A stretch of 64,000 bases of DNA, taken from NCBI RefSeq assembly GCF_040276085.1, contig NZ_JBELOK010000005.1, forward strand, positions 186,001 to 250,000, read 5' to 3'. A program made the position numbers and the translations under genes. Shown here in pieces: positions 52,742 through 62,282 of this stretch; within the stretch, counting starts at the first letter, position 1, and each line of letters starts with the position of its first letter. A model generated the notes under the pieces. That model was not told the DNA's origin. It made no database searches and saw only the letters and a list, made by a program, of their open reading frames with translations. Source of the stretch: Castellaniella sp040276085. Lineage in GTDB: Bacteria > Pseudomonadota > Gammaproteobacteria > Burkholderiales > Burkholderiaceae_B.

Positions 52742-53494
52742 TCATTGTGGTGGCGCAGCCCGCAGGAGATCCATCTCGATCTGAATCATCTGGCTTGGAT
52801 ATCGGATATGGGCGTAATAAATAATCTTGCCATCGGGGTCGACAAGCGTGCGGCAGACATCTGCAATAGGGTCTCCTACCCCAATATGCAGATGAGAGGC
52901 TGTATCTTCATCTGCCACGACTACTCGCATGATTTGTTTAGCGCCAGTAATATGAATATCTTCACGTGCAGCCAAGAGCTTGATCACAGGCGCCCCCGCG
53001 AAGCCCTGCGGATCAGAATCGAACAAGGCCTTATCCAGATAGATATCAATCACGCAATAGGGCTCACCCTCGTGGTAGTGAACACGCTTAAATGAGCGAT
53101 ACGCTTTGCCCACCACACCAAAAGGGAAAGCGGGCTTGGGGGGGCGCTCTGATTGTTCAATCTGCAAAAGCCGGACATTCAGGCTGGATACTTTATTGGC
53201 AAGCTCTTCGAAGGTATTGGCGAGCTTGTACCAGCGTTCTTCGGATAGATCTTTAGTGACAAACGTGCCCTGGCCACGCGTACGCCGGACAATGCCCATT
53301 TCCTCTAGGTAGTTCAGCGCGCCCCGTAGAGTGATACGCGAGACCTCGTATTCTTTTTCAAGCTCATCAAGTGTTGGGATTTGTTCTCCAAAGGCCCACT
53401 CCTGACGTTCGATCCTTTGACGCATCAACTTGGCCAGCTGCAAATACAGCGGCATGCGGCTTCGGTTTCGGGTATCAGAGAGCTTCATCTTCAC
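52742..53494 (-). CDS. GntR-family regulator (HutC/UTRA type)
   Basis: This 250-residue protein has an N-terminal winged helix (EYEVSRITLRGALNYLEEMGIVRRTRGQGTFV) and a UTRA ligand domain (KRVHYHEGEPYCVIDIYL; IADVCRTLVDPDGKIIYYAHIRYPS). UTRA domains bind small organic acids, sugars or amines. It is divergent from the aldehyde dehydrogenase and precedes the enolase-superfamily gene, so it probably regulates both. A/T-rich sequence with CTTAT and ATAAG half-sites at 53533-53552 may be an operator. Confidence 0.9.
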   Translation of the reverse strand: MKMKLSDTRNRSRMPLYLQLAKLMRQRIERQEWAFGEQIPTLDELEKEYEVSRITLRGALNYLEEMGIVRRTRGQGTFVTKDLSEERWYKLANTFEELANKVSSLNVRLLQIEQSERPPKPAFPFGVVGKAYRSFKRVHYHEGEPYCVIDIYLDKALFDSDPQGFAGAPVIKLLAAREDIHITGAKQIMRVVVADEDTASHLHIGVGDPIADVCRTLVDPDGKIIYYAHIRYPSQMIQIEMDLLRAAPPQ

Positions 53495-53599
53495 AGTGCA
53501 TCAGCCAAAATCAAGTTGTTGGTTTTCTAGATCTTATAGTTATAATAATAAGCACTTTAAGAAAACGCAATCCTTTAAGTAAAAAACACGAGGCCAGAG

Positions 53600-55045
53600 A
53601 TGACTGAACCGCACTACCCAGACACTCAACTGCTAATCGCCAACGCATGGGTCGATGCCCAGGATGGCCGCACGCAAGAAGTTCTTAACCCAGCCAATGG
53701 CCGCCTGATTGGGCGTGTGGCATACGCCAGCATTCACGATCTGGACCGAGCCCTGGCAGCGGCACAGACAGGCTTTAACGATTGGCGCGCCTTACCCGCT
53801 TACAAGCGCTCAGAGATCATGCGCAAGGCTGCCGCCTTGCTGCGAGAACGAGCCGTACACATCGCGCGACTGATGACCTTGGAGCAAGGCAAACCGTTGC
53901 AAGAATCTCAGGCCGAAGTGCTGGCGGGCGCGTCGACTCTCGAATGGTTTGCTGACGAGGGCCTCAGAATTTATGGGCGCCTGGTACCTGCCCGCCACCC
54001 AAATATGCAGCAATATGTGCTTAAAGAACCAGTGGGGCCCGTGGCAGCCTTTACCCCATGGAACTTCCCGATCAATCAGGTTGTCCGGAAACTGGGTGCA
54101 GCACTGGCCGCGGGTTGCTCGTTCTTATGCAAAGCATCAGAAGAGACACCCGCCTCGCCAGCTGCGTTGATGCAGACGTTTGTCGATGCAGGCGCACCGG
54201 CCGGCGTTGTCGGCTTGGTTTATGGAGACCCGGAACAGATTTCCTCTTATCTGATCCCGCATCCTGTTATTCGTAAAGTCACCTTTACAGGCTCGACTGC
54301 CGTCGGCAAGCGTCTGGCTGCGCTGGCGGGTCTGCACATGAAAAGGACCACCATGGAACTGGGCGGCCATGCCCCTGTGATCATTGCCCGCGATGCAAAT
54401 CTTGAGCAAGCCATCCACGCCATGGCCCGAGCCAAATTTCGCAATGCTGGACAAGTGTGCATCTCACCCACCCGCTTTCTTGTCCATCGCAGCCTGCTGG
54501 ACGATGTTGCTCATGGCCTGGTGCATTATGCAGAGAACTTGCGGCTTGGCGATGGTCTGGATGCGCAAACAAGCCTGGGCCCGTTGGCCAACCCGCGTCG
54601 TATTTCCGCCATGGAACATCTGATAGAGGACGCACACAACCAAGGCGCCCATATTTTGACGGGCGGCGAGCGTCTGGACACAGAAGGCAATTTCTTTACG
54701 CCCACAGTGATCAGCCATCTCAGCACACACTCTGCCCTGTTCAACCAAGAGCCCTTTGGTCCCGTTGCTGGCTTATGGGCCTTCGATGAACTGGATGAAG
54801 CAATCGCCGAAGCCAACCGCCTGCCCTATGGACTGGCAGCCTATGCCTTTACCCGTTCCTACGAAAACGTACACCAACTACTGACGCGGCTGGAGACTGG
54901 CATGCTCTGGGTGAACCAAGCCGCAACCCCCTCTCCAGAACTGCCATTTGGCGGCGTTAAAGAGTCTGGCTACGGTTCCGAAGGCGGCCCCGAAGCCCTC
55001 GAGGCCTACCTGAACACCAAGGCTGCCTCCGTGACGGCCTCCTGA
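53600..55045 (+). CDS. NAD(P)-dependent aldehyde dehydrogenase (succinate-semialdehyde type)
   Basis: This 481-residue enzyme has the NAD-binding region GPVAAFTPWNFPINQV, the FTGSTAVGKRL loop, the active-site Glu in MELGGHAP, and the catalytic Cys287 in NAGQVC, so it should be active. The closest class is the succinate-semialdehyde/gamma-aminobutyraldehyde group. It is divergent from the GntR regulator. The aldehyde that it oxidises is not known. Confidence 0.88.
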   Translation: MTEPHYPDTQLLIANAWVDAQDGRTQEVLNPANGRLIGRVAYASIHDLDRALAAAQTGFNDWRALPAYKRSEIMRKAAALLRERAVHIARLMTLEQGKPLQESQAEVLAGASTLEWFADEGLRIYGRLVPARHPNMQQYVLKEPVGPVAAFTPWNFPINQVVRKLGAALAAGCSFLCKASEETPASPAALMQTFVDAGAPAGVVGLVYGDPEQISSYLIPHPVIRKVTFTGSTAVGKRLAALAGLHMKRTTMELGGHAPVIIARDANLEQAIHAMARAKFRNAGQVCISPTRFLVHRSLLDDVAHGLVHYAENLRLGDGLDAQTSLGPLANPRRISAMEHLIEDAHNQGAHILTGGERLDTEGNFFTPTVISHLSTHSALFNQEPFGPVAGLWAFDELDEAIAEANRLPYGLAAYAFTRSYENVHQLLTRLETGMLWVNQAATPSPELPFGGVKESGYGSEGGPEALEAYLNTKAASVTAS

Positions 55046-55050
55046 GCGCT

Positions 55051-55992
55051 CTACAGCGGCTCACCCGCCCCCACGCGATCAACAATCAGGCGATAGTGCT
55101 CGGGGCGGCGGTGACGCGCAAAATCAAAGATGTTCTTGCGGAAGTTCTCACCCATCGCCAGATCAATATTGGCCGTGATGACTTCGTCTTCTTCGGTGGC
55201 GGCCTGCGCCACGATCTCGCCCGCCGGCGACACAATGACGGAGCCGCCAATCAAGTGGAAGCCATCTTCAAAGCCGGTTTTGCCGGCAGCTGCCGCCCAT
55301 ACGCAGTTCTGGTAAGCCCCGGATTGCATGGATAGCAGGTGCGATTGCATACGCAGATGCACGGGCTCGGGCCAGTGGATATTGTGCGCCGGGGTGTTGT
55401 AGCCCAACACGATCAACTCGGCGCTTTGCAGGCCCATGACACGCCAGGTTTCCGGCCAGCGGCGATCATTGCACAGGCACATCCCCGTGCGAATGCCATC
55501 CACATTCGATACCGTCCAAGTGTCTTCACCGACGTCGAAATACTTTTTTTCCAGGTGTTGAAAGGGTGCGCCCACCTTGTGGTCATCGTGGCCGGGCAAG
55601 TGGATTTTGCGGTACTTGCCCACGATCTCTCCCGCCTGGTTCACCAAAATCGACGTGTTATAGCGTCGGCCTTCAGGGGTGAGCTCGGCATAGCCCAGGT
55701 AAAAGCCCACACCCATACGCCGGGCCTCGTCAAACAGCGGCTGCACGTCAGCGTTAGGCATCGTTTTTTCAAAATAGCGGGCCTCAACTTCTTCCATCGG
55801 CGCCCAGTAGCGCGGAAAAAAAGTAGTGAGCGTAAGCTCGGGAAACACCACGAATCGCGCGCCCCGGCTGTGCGCTTCACGCAACATCTCGAGTAAGCGT
55901 TTGACCACGCTGGCTCGCGTGTCCGCCAGATCAATGCCACCCACCTGGGCGACAGCCAGGCCAAACTTTCGGGATGATGTGCTCTTGCTCAT
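55051..55992 (-). CDS. N-carbamoyl-D-amino acid hydrolase (D-carbamoylase)
   Basis: The start at 55992 (MSKSTSSRKFGL) gives 313 residues, close to the 304 of known D-carbamoylases; an upstream Met at 56085 would add 31 residues. It is a nitrilase-superfamily enzyme with the triad Glu52 (FPELTL), Lys129 (KYRKIHLPGH) and Cys174 (CNDRRWPETWRVMG), the last being diagnostic for this subfamily. It hydrolyses N-carbamoyl-D-amino acids to D-amino acids, ammonia and CO2, the second step after hydantoin opening. Confidence 0.92.
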   Translation of the reverse strand: MSKSTSSRKFGLAVAQVGGIDLADTRASVVKRLLEMLREAHSRGARFVVFPELTLTTFFPRYWAPMEEVEARYFEKTMPNADVQPLFDEARRMGVGFYLGYAELTPEGRRYNTSILVNQAGEIVGKYRKIHLPGHDDHKVGAPFQHLEKKYFDVGEDTWTVSNVDGIRTGMCLCNDRRWPETWRVMGLQSAELIVLGYNTPAHNIHWPEPVHLRMQSHLLSMQSGAYQNCVWAAAAGKTGFEDGFHLIGGSVIVSPAGEIVAQAATEEDEVITANIDLAMGENFRKNIFDFARHRRPEHYRLIVDRVGAGEPL

Positions 55993-56101
55993 AAAAACTC
56001 CAAAACCAGATAAAAATGTTCGATAAAGCGATCTGCAGAACCCGCGCAGGCGCCTCTGGGCATCGGCCCGGGCGTGCACCGACAAATGGGCTGTATGCGG
56101 T

Positions 56102-56776
56102 TTATTGCCGGGCAGTGGCCACCCGCCCCAATGCCATAGCTACTGCTGCCAAAGTGGGATCAACGACCGGCACACCCAAGCTGTCCTCCAGCCAGGCGCG
56201 GTAATGGGACATGCCCGCGCAGCCCAAAACCAGGACGTCAGCGTGGTTCTCTTGCACCAGGCGACGCCCCACGGCCAGCATGCGTGCGCGCGTGGTTTCT
56301 GCATCCTGCAACTGAGCCACAGACAGATCCAATGGGTACTCGCCCGCAATACGCGAGCTGATGCCCGCTGCTGCATAGGCTCGCGCGTGGCGGCCCATGA
56401 GGGTGGGCAAGATGGCAATCACGCCCACGCGCTGGCCAAGGGCCAAGGCGGTAAGCAGGCCGCATTCATTGATGCCCAGCACAGGCTGCTTTACCAGACT
56501 GCGGGCAAGATGCAAACCAGGATCGCTGAAGCAAGCGATGACAAATGCCGCTGCCGGCTTATCTGCTTGCCGGGCCAATGCGGTCACACGCTTGCCCACC
56601 AGTACGGCACACGCAGCCACATCTTGTTCGCTTTGAATACCCGCCGGGCCCTCGTGCAAAGTGAGGCATTCAATCGCACACCCACCCGCCTGCTGAAACA
56701 ATGCCAAACTGTCCTGCAAGCCGCGTGTGACAGCCTCGAGACTATTGGGATTAATGACGTAAATGGTTGGGTTCAT
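56102..56776 (-). CDS. Hydantoin racemase (Asp/Glu/hydantoin racemase family)
   Basis: This 224-residue enzyme has the two catalytic cysteines expected of the family, Cys82 (IACFSDPG) and Cys186 (LGCAGM), and an N-terminal INPNSLEAVT that fits the hydantoin racemase group. It interconverts D- and L-5-substituted hydantoins so that the stereospecific enzymes can consume both. It is preceded by AGGAGG and lies 5' of the carbamoylase gene on the same strand; a shared transcript is likely. Confidence 0.88.
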   Translation of the reverse strand: MNPTIYVINPNSLEAVTRGLQDSLALFQQAGGCAIECLTLHEGPAGIQSEQDVAACAVLVGKRVTALARQADKPAAAFVIACFSDPGLHLARSLVKQPVLGINECGLLTALALGQRVGVIAILPTLMGRHARAYAAAGISSRIAGEYPLDLSVAQLQDAETTRARMLAVGRRLVQENHADVLVLGCAGMSHYRAWLEDSLGVPVVDPTLAAVAMALGRVATARQ

Positions 56777-56880
56777 GCCGACCTCCTATCGCTTGAATCC
56801 ATTCTATCTGTGAAGCTTCGCCACCTTGATATACTGATTCGTCCCCTGGTATTAACCTTTTGTTATGGGCATCGCTGCCG

Positions 56881-57771
56881 ATGAACCTCAAACAGATCCA
56901 TACATTCCGGGCCATCATGGTGACCGGTTCGGTCAGTTCGGCAGCCAAGTTGCTGTTTGTCTCGCAACCTGCCATCAGCCGCCTGCTGGCCCATACAGAA
57001 CAACAACTCGGCTACCCACTGTTCGAGCGCATCAAGGGCCGCCTGTATCCAACCGCCGAAGCACGCCTGCTGTTTGACGAAGTGCAGTCGGTGTATCAGG
57101 GCATCACGCGTATCTCCACACTGGCAACGCAACTGGGCGAAAAAAAGCAGGGCCTCCTGGGCATCGTCAGCAGCCCCAGCCTGGGCCACGGCCTGATGCC
57201 ACAGTGCATCCAGCGCTTCGTCGCTCAGCACCCCGAAATCCGCATTCGCCTGCGCTTGCTGACATATGACGCACTGGTACGCAGCATTCTCGATGGCGAG
57301 TGCGAAATCGGCCTGCTGTTCATGCCCGTCACCCATCCCAACCTGACAGCAACGCGGGTTGGCTCTCTTCCCCTGGTATGCGTGCTACCCAGCCAGCATC
57401 CGCTAGCCATCCAGCCGGTCATCGATCTGTCCCAGCTGCAAGACCAGCCTCTGGTGGCCTACCGCAGTGGCTCGCCGCTGGCCAAAGTACTAACACGCAT
57501 GTTTGGCGACGATCACGCCCCTGAACACATCCTGATCGAAGTCGACACCCAGCAAAATGTCTGCGATCTGGTGGCGCAAGGCATCGGGGCCGGTATCGTG
57601 GATCAGGCGGTGGCCATGGCGGCTGCCCGCCGAAATGATCAACTACTGGTACGCCCCTTGAAGCAGCGCCATACGCTAGAGCTGTATCTGGCCAGCTCAC
57701 GCTACGAGCCGCTCTCCTTGTTGGCGCGTGCCTTCGGCGACATCATCACGCAGGAAGCCAGCCAGCTTTAG
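56881..57771 (+). CDS. LysR-family regulator of the hydantoin genes
   Basis: The ATG at 56881 gives 296 residues; a Leu-containing upstream start at 56860 is less likely. The N-terminal helix-turn-helix (MNLKQIHTFRAIMVTGSVSSAAKLLFVSQPAISRLL) is classical LysR, followed by a periplasmic-binding-protein-like effector domain. It is divergent from the racemase gene (104 bp between), the usual place of a LysR regulator next to its target. GAAGCTTC at 56812-56819 is a palindrome in that gap. Confidence 0.92.
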   Translation: MNLKQIHTFRAIMVTGSVSSAAKLLFVSQPAISRLLAHTEQQLGYPLFERIKGRLYPTAEARLLFDEVQSVYQGITRISTLATQLGEKKQGLLGIVSSPSLGHGLMPQCIQRFVAQHPEIRIRLRLLTYDALVRSILDGECEIGLLFMPVTHPNLTATRVGSLPLVCVLPSQHPLAIQPVIDLSQLQDQPLVAYRSGSPLAKVLTRMFGDDHAPEHILIEVDTQQNVCDLVAQGIGAGIVDQAVAMAAARRNDQLLVRPLKQRHTLELYLASSRYEPLSLLARAFGDIITQEASQL

Positions 57772-58452
57772 TCAGTGGCTCATGGCCGCCAGCTTGCGCT
57801 GCTCGAGCCTGCCCAGGTAACGCACGATGGGCAGCAAAATAATCAGGTAGAAAATTGCGGCCAGCACCAGCGGTGAAGGGTTGTACAGCAGCGATTGTGC
57901 ATTGCGGGCCAGATACAGCATCTCTGGCAGCGAAACCGCACTGGCCAGGGTAGTCAGTTTCACCACTTCCAGGGCATTACTGATGAGATCGGGCATCACC
58001 GCGCGCGTGGCCTGAGGTATTTGCACATGGATCAGCGTTTGCAGGCGCGACAGGCCGGTTGACCGTGCAGCCTCCATTTGGCCTTTAGGCACGCTCTCAA
58101 AGCCGGCCCGAAATACTTCGCCAAAGTAGGCGCTGGTGTTTAGCGTGAAGCACAGCGCCACAGCCAGCAGCTTGGGTATATCCAGATTGAGAAACGGCAA
58201 GCCAAAATAAATGAAGATCAGCAGCACCAACGGTGGCAAGGAGCGGAAAATGTCGATGTACACCATCAACGCCACCCGCAAGCTGCGGCAACGCATCTCC
58301 TGGTGCAGAACAGCTGCAACCAAACCAAAAAACATGCCCAAGGGGATCACCAGCGCTGAGAGCAGCACCGTCATCCACAGGCCTTCGAGCAGGTAAGGAG
58401 TAACTTCCTGGTAGATTTCCAGGTTGAAGAAATTATGAATAATTTCCTGCAT
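57772..58452 (-). CDS. Amino-acid-type ABC transporter permease (second)
   Basis: This 226-residue protein has about five transmembrane helices and the polar-amino-acid permease signature (EVFRAGFESVPKGQMEAARSTGLS), typical of His/Glu/polar amino acid transporters. It is the last gene of the minus-strand transporter unit, 11 bases after its partner permease, and ends immediately next to the LysR stop. The substrate is probably a hydantoin, N-carbamoyl-amino acid or amino acid, from context. Confidence 0.9.
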   Translation of the reverse strand: MQEIIHNFFNLEIYQEVTPYLLEGLWMTVLLSALVIPLGMFFGLVAAVLHQEMRCRSLRVALMVYIDIFRSLPPLVLLIFIYFGLPFLNLDIPKLLAVALCFTLNTSAYFGEVFRAGFESVPKGQMEAARSTGLSRLQTLIHVQIPQATRAVMPDLISNALEVVKLTTLASAVSLPEMLYLARNAQSLLYNPSPLVLAAIFYLIILLPIVRYLGRLEQRKLAAMSH

Positions 58453-58463
58453 GGCGGGCCTCG

Positions 58464-59141
58464 TCAGTTCTTCCAGCGGAATCGGTGCTCAAGCAAGCGG
58501 CTGCCCACCACGATGGGCACGAAAATCACCAGGCAACCAATCGCCCCCAAGGTAAGTGGTGTGGCGTTGCCCAAGGTGCTGCTGGCAGTTTGCGCGTTAT
58601 TGAGTACTTCACTCAGGCCCACAATAGCGCCCAGCGCAGTGGCCTTGGTGATGGCAATCACCCGGTTGGTAAGCGGCGGCACAGCCAGCTTGCAAGCCTG
58701 GGGCACCACGACATAAATCATGGACTGAAACCAGCTCATACCCGTAGAACGGGCGGCCTCGGCCTGCCCCTTGGGAATGGACTGTATGCCCGCCCAGAAA
58801 ATTTCTTCGGCAAAGGCGGTGAGCACCAGAGAGAGCGCAAGCCAGGTGGCAAAAAAGGCAGACATCGCCAGGCCAACGTAGGGAAAGGCAAAGAACAGCA
58901 CCATCAGCACCACCAATGGTGGCAGCGCACGCATCACATCAGCAAAGGCAATAATAAAAACGTTGAGGGCGCGCAGGTGCAATGCACGGATAAAGGCCAG
59001 CACCAAACCCGCAGCCAGCCCTGTCAGGGTAATCAGCACCCCCAGCTGGACGGTAATCCACATGCCCTGCAGCACAGGATCGATGGCCTGACGCGCCACA
59101 TCTGGGTTAAAGAAAGCAAAGCGCAGTGCAGAGAGATCCAT
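58464..59141 (-). CDS. Amino-acid-type ABC transporter permease (first)
   Basis: This 225-residue permease matches its partner in fold and carries the same signature (FWAGIQSIPKGQAEAARSTGMS). The pair would form a heterodimeric channel with the ATPase encoded just upstream. It starts with MDLSALRFAFFNPDV and has a first hydrophobic segment from about residue 24. Spacing to the ATPase is 9 bases. Confidence 0.9.
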   Translation of the reverse strand: MDLSALRFAFFNPDVARQAIDPVLQGMWITVQLGVLITLTGLAAGLVLAFIRALHLRALNVFIIAFADVMRALPPLVVLMVLFFAFPYVGLAMSAFFATWLALSLVLTAFAEEIFWAGIQSIPKGQAEAARSTGMSWFQSMIYVVVPQACKLAVPPLTNRVIAITKATALGAIVGLSEVLNNAQTASSTLGNATPLTLGAIGCLVIFVPIVVGSRLLEHRFRWKN

Positions 59142-59150
59142 GGCGCAACC

Positions 59151-59936
59151 TCAGTAGTTGTGGGACACACTGGACAAAAAGGCCTTGGTGCGTTCGTGCT
59201 TGGGGTTGCCAAAGACTTCGCTGGGTGGCCCCTGCTCGATGATGTTGCCGCCATCCATGAAGACCACACGATCGGCCGCCGCCATGGCAAAGCTCATTTC
59301 GTGCGAGACCACCACCATCGTCATGCCGCCTGCCTTGAGATCTTTCATGACCTTCAGCACACTGCCCACCAGCTCGGGATCAAGCGCGCTGGTGGGCTCG
59401 TCAAACAACACAATCTTGGGATTCAAGGCCAGGGCGCGAGCAATGCCCACACGCTGCTGCTGCCCACCAGAGAGCTGATCGGGATAAAAATCCGCACGCT
59501 GCTCCAGACCCACTCGCTGAAGGGCGTGGTGGGCCTGTTTTTCGGCCTCGGCCTTGGGCAACTTTTGTACCTTGCGCAGGGCCAATGTGATGTTGGACAA
59601 CACACTCATGTGCCGGTACAGGTTGAAGTGCTGAAAGACCATGCCGATTTTCTGGCGGATACGGTTCAGATCGGCTCGCGGCGCGGTGATGTCTTCGCCG
59701 TCGACCAGAATCGAGCCCGAGGAAGTTTCCTCGAGGCGGTTGCAACAGCGCAGCAGGCTGCTCTTGCCCGAACCCGACGGGCCGATGATGAAAACCATCT
59801 CGCCCGCATGCACATCCAGATCAACCCCCTTGAGCACCTCATTGTGGCCGTACTGCTTGCGCAAGCCCTTGAGTTGCAAGATGGGTGCTGCAGCTGCGGT
59901 GGCTTGCGTGGCGACAGTTTCGGTTGCCTGAATCAT
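59151..59936 (-). CDS. Amino-acid-type ABC transporter ATPase
   Basis: The start at 59936 (MIQATETVATQA) gives 261 residues and fits the gap after the binding-protein stop; a longer frame reaches 60038. It has Walker A GPSGSGKSS, signature LSGGQQQRVGIARAL, Walker B IVLFDEPTSALD, and D-loop/H-loop residues (VVVSHEMSFA), all intact. It drives the two permeases downstream in the same unit. Confidence 0.93.
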   Translation of the reverse strand: MIQATETVATQATAAAAPILQLKGLRKQYGHNEVLKGVDLDVHAGEMVFIIGPSGSGKSSLLRCCNRLEETSSGSILVDGEDITAPRADLNRIRQKIGMVFQHFNLYRHMSVLSNITLALRKVQKLPKAEAEKQAHHALQRVGLEQRADFYPDQLSGGQQQRVGIARALALNPKIVLFDEPTSALDPELVGSVLKVMKDLKAGGMTMVVVSHEMSFAMAAADRVVFMDGGNIIEQGPPSEVFGNPKHERTKAFLSSVSHNY

Positions 59937-59946
59937 TGCGTTGCCC

Positions 59947-60801
59947 TCAGGATTTGCAGCTGTACGTGGCCGGAGTGGGATCGTAGCCCGGCAGGCCTTG
60001 AACACCCTGGCCGGTTTCGATAACCACGGAGGCAGCATCCGGCGCCGGATCGGTACCCAGCCATTTCTTCACCAACCCTGCCACAACGCCCTGCTTCTTC
60101 AGGCACTTGAGCGCATTGCTCAGACGATCACGCCCCTTCACATCATCCTTACGGAAGACCAAGGCAAAGACCTTGCCCGAGCGGATGGTGTAGCTGGTTT
60201 GCAGCATGGGGTTTTTCTTGGCTGCCCACGGGCCAGAGATGTTGTCGATCAAGGCAGCATCGGCCAGACCGGAGAGCACTGCCTGAATGGCATCGGCGGT
60301 GGTGCTGAACACCTGATACTTGAACCCGTACTGAGCCTCGTTTGCCTTGGCCCAGGCCTCGTAGGCAGAACCACTGTTTACAGTCACCGTCTTGCCCTTC
60401 AACTGGGACAAATCAGTGATCGGTTTGACACTCTTTTTTTGTACGAAGGTGTAATCCGTATTGAAATACCCTTCGGAGAACAGCAACGACTGCGCACGCT
60501 GTTCAGTGGCCGTGGTGGGCGCCAACACAAAATCGTACTTGCCGGCGTTCAATGCCGGGATGATGGCCGAGAACTGTGAGGGTTCGATCTTTATCGTGAT
60601 CCCCATTTCTTTGGCCAGAGCATGGCCAAGATCCACATTAAAGCCTTCGAGCCCGCCCTTGAGGTTTTGCATGGCCATGGGCGAAAACGTGGGATCCACC
60701 CCCGTGGTGAGGGTCTCGGCCAGGGCGGGCGCCGCTTGCAAGGCCAGGGCGCAGCCAGTGGCTGCGGCGATAAAGGAAAGCTTCTTGCTGAAATAATGCA
60801 T
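59947..60801 (-). CDS. Amino-acid-type periplasmic binding protein
   Basis: This 284-residue protein has a Sec signal ending ALA (residues 1-28) and a bacterial extracellular solute-binding fold, family 3 (LTTGVDPTFSPMAMQNLKGGLEGFNVDLGHALAKEM; NSGSAYEAWAKAN). It captures the transported compound in the periplasm. It begins 26 bases after the hydantoinase stop and is transcribed with it, so the ligand is likely a hydantoin-pathway compound. Confidence 0.9.
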   Translation of the reverse strand: MHYFSKKLSFIAAATGCALALQAAPALAETLTTGVDPTFSPMAMQNLKGGLEGFNVDLGHALAKEMGITIKIEPSQFSAIIPALNAGKYDFVLAPTTATEQRAQSLLFSEGYFNTDYTFVQKKSVKPITDLSQLKGKTVTVNSGSAYEAWAKANEAQYGFKYQVFSTTADAIQAVLSGLADAALIDNISGPWAAKKNPMLQTSYTIRSGKVFALVFRKDDVKGRDRLSNALKCLKKQGVVAGLVKKWLGTDPAPDAASVVIETGQGVQGLPGYDPTPATYSCKS

Positions 60802-60827
60802 GGCTTGTCTCCGAGTGGATAAGGGGC

Positions 60828-62282
60828 TCAGCGTGCAAAGAGTTTTTTGACGATGACGCCTTGTTCGATGGCTTTCTTGTTACGAGTAATAGGAGCGGGT
60901 TCACCGCAAGGCAGGTACTGGCCGTCGCCGGCGCGCGCCAGCAGGGTTTCGTTTTCAACCACCGCGCGGCCACGGCTGAACACTGCCACTGGCCAGCCGG
61001 TCACTTCGCGGCCTTCGTAGGGTGTGTAGCCCACGTTGTCGTGCAGCATGTCCCAGGTGACGGTTTTTTTCAGATCCGGATCCCAGATCGCGAAATCGGC
61101 ATCACTGCCCAGCCGGATGACACCCTTGCGCGGATACAAACCATACATGCGGGCATGATTGGTTGCAGTGAGTGCGGCAAATTGCGCAAGGCTCATGCGG
61201 CCAGTGCGCACGCCCTCTGAATACAACAGCGGCAAGCGCAGCTCGATACCCGGCAGGCCGTTCGCCATCTGCTTGAAAGTGGTGGCCGCGCCATTGGGCA
61301 ATTTACCGGTTTCATCAAACCGGTAAGGCGCATGGTCGGATGAAAAAACCTGCAGGGTGTCGTTCAGGAGACCTTCCCAGACAGCCTCCTGCGATTGCGG
61401 ATCACGCGGCGGCGGGCTGCAGCAAAACTTGGCGCCTTCTACGCCGGGTTTGTCGATATCCTCGGCCGTCAGAAACAGGTACTGGGGGCAGCTTTCCGCA
61501 TAAATGGGCGCTCCCATGGCTTGCGCGGCGTGAATCACGCGCACAGCCTCAAGCCCCGCCACGTGCACGATAAGAATCGGTACGCTCATGAGCCGCGACA
61601 ACGCAATCGCACGATTGGTGGCCTCGCTTTCAGCCAGAGGGTCATGCGCCACAGCGTGGTATTTGGGGTGGACATGGCCCCCGCTCAGCAAGCGGCGCGT
61701 GATCCAACGGATGATGTCATTATTTTCGCAGTGCACCATCACCATGGCGCCGTAGCGATCAGCGGCATGCAGCACATCCAGCAACTGGAAGTCATCAAGT
61801 TTCCAGGACTCGTATGTCATGTACACCTTGAACGAGGTGATGCCCTCGGCAATCACTTGCGGCAGATGTTCGACCAGGGTCTTTTCCGAGGGGTCGGACA
61901 AAATCAGATGGAAAGCATAATCAATGACGGATTTTTCCCGGGCCAGGCGCGAGTAATCCTTGACCACCTCAAGCAGATCATCCCCCTGGCGCTGAGCAGC
62001 AAAAGGAATAATGGTGGTGGTGCCGCCAAAGGCCGCCGAACGCGAGGCTGTATAGAAATCGTCTGCCGTCATCACCCCCATGCCAGAAAGCTGCTCGATA
62101 TGGCAATGGCTGTCGATGCCGCCGGGCAGCACCGTATGACCCCGAGCGTCCACATCCTTGCGCCCGGCCGGCAAGCCGGCCTGCAGTGCAGTGATGATTC
62201 CGTCCTTGACCCCGATATCCAGCGCTTGGGGGCCCGCTTCAGTGCAGACCAGCCCATGGCGTATCGTCAGATCAAATTCCAT
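60828..62282 (-). CDS. D-hydantoinase/dihydropyrimidinase
   Basis: This 484-residue amidohydrolase has the full metal set of the family: His59 and His61 (GIDSHCH), the carboxylated Lys152 (SFKVYMTY), His184 (VHCEN), His240 (IVHVAG) and Asp316 (SSDHAP). It opens 5-substituted hydantoins or dihydropyrimidines to N-carbamoyl compounds, feeding the carbamoylase. It is the first gene of the minus-strand unit with the ABC transporter, so uptake and first cleavage are probably co-expressed. Confidence 0.93.
   Translation of the reverse strand: MEFDLTIRHGLVCTEAGPQALDIGVKDGIITALQAGLPAGRKDVDARGHTVLPGGIDSHCHIEQLSGMGVMTADDFYTASRSAAFGGTTTIIPFAAQRQGDDLLEVVKDYSRLAREKSVIDYAFHLILSDPSEKTLVEHLPQVIAEGITSFKVYMTYESWKLDDFQLLDVLHAADRYGAMVMVHCENNDIIRWITRRLLSGGHVHPKYHAVAHDPLAESEATNRAIALSRLMSVPILIVHVAGLEAVRVIHAAQAMGAPIYAESCPQYLFLTAEDIDKPGVEGAKFCCSPPPRDPQSQEAVWEGLLNDTLQVFSSDHAPYRFDETGKLPNGAATTFKQMANGLPGIELRLPLLYSEGVRTGRMSLAQFAALTATNHARMYGLYPRKGVIRLGSDADFAIWDPDLKKTVTWDMLHDNVGYTPYEGREVTGWPVAVFSRGRAVVENETLLARAGDGQYLPCGEPAPITRNKKAIEQGVIVKKLFAR

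Noticed and set aside
58485..60023. A 512-codon plus-strand frame across the ABC transporter genes
   Set aside because: It spans three clear minus-strand genes, is His/Gln-rich as expected from an antisense shadow, and has no motif.
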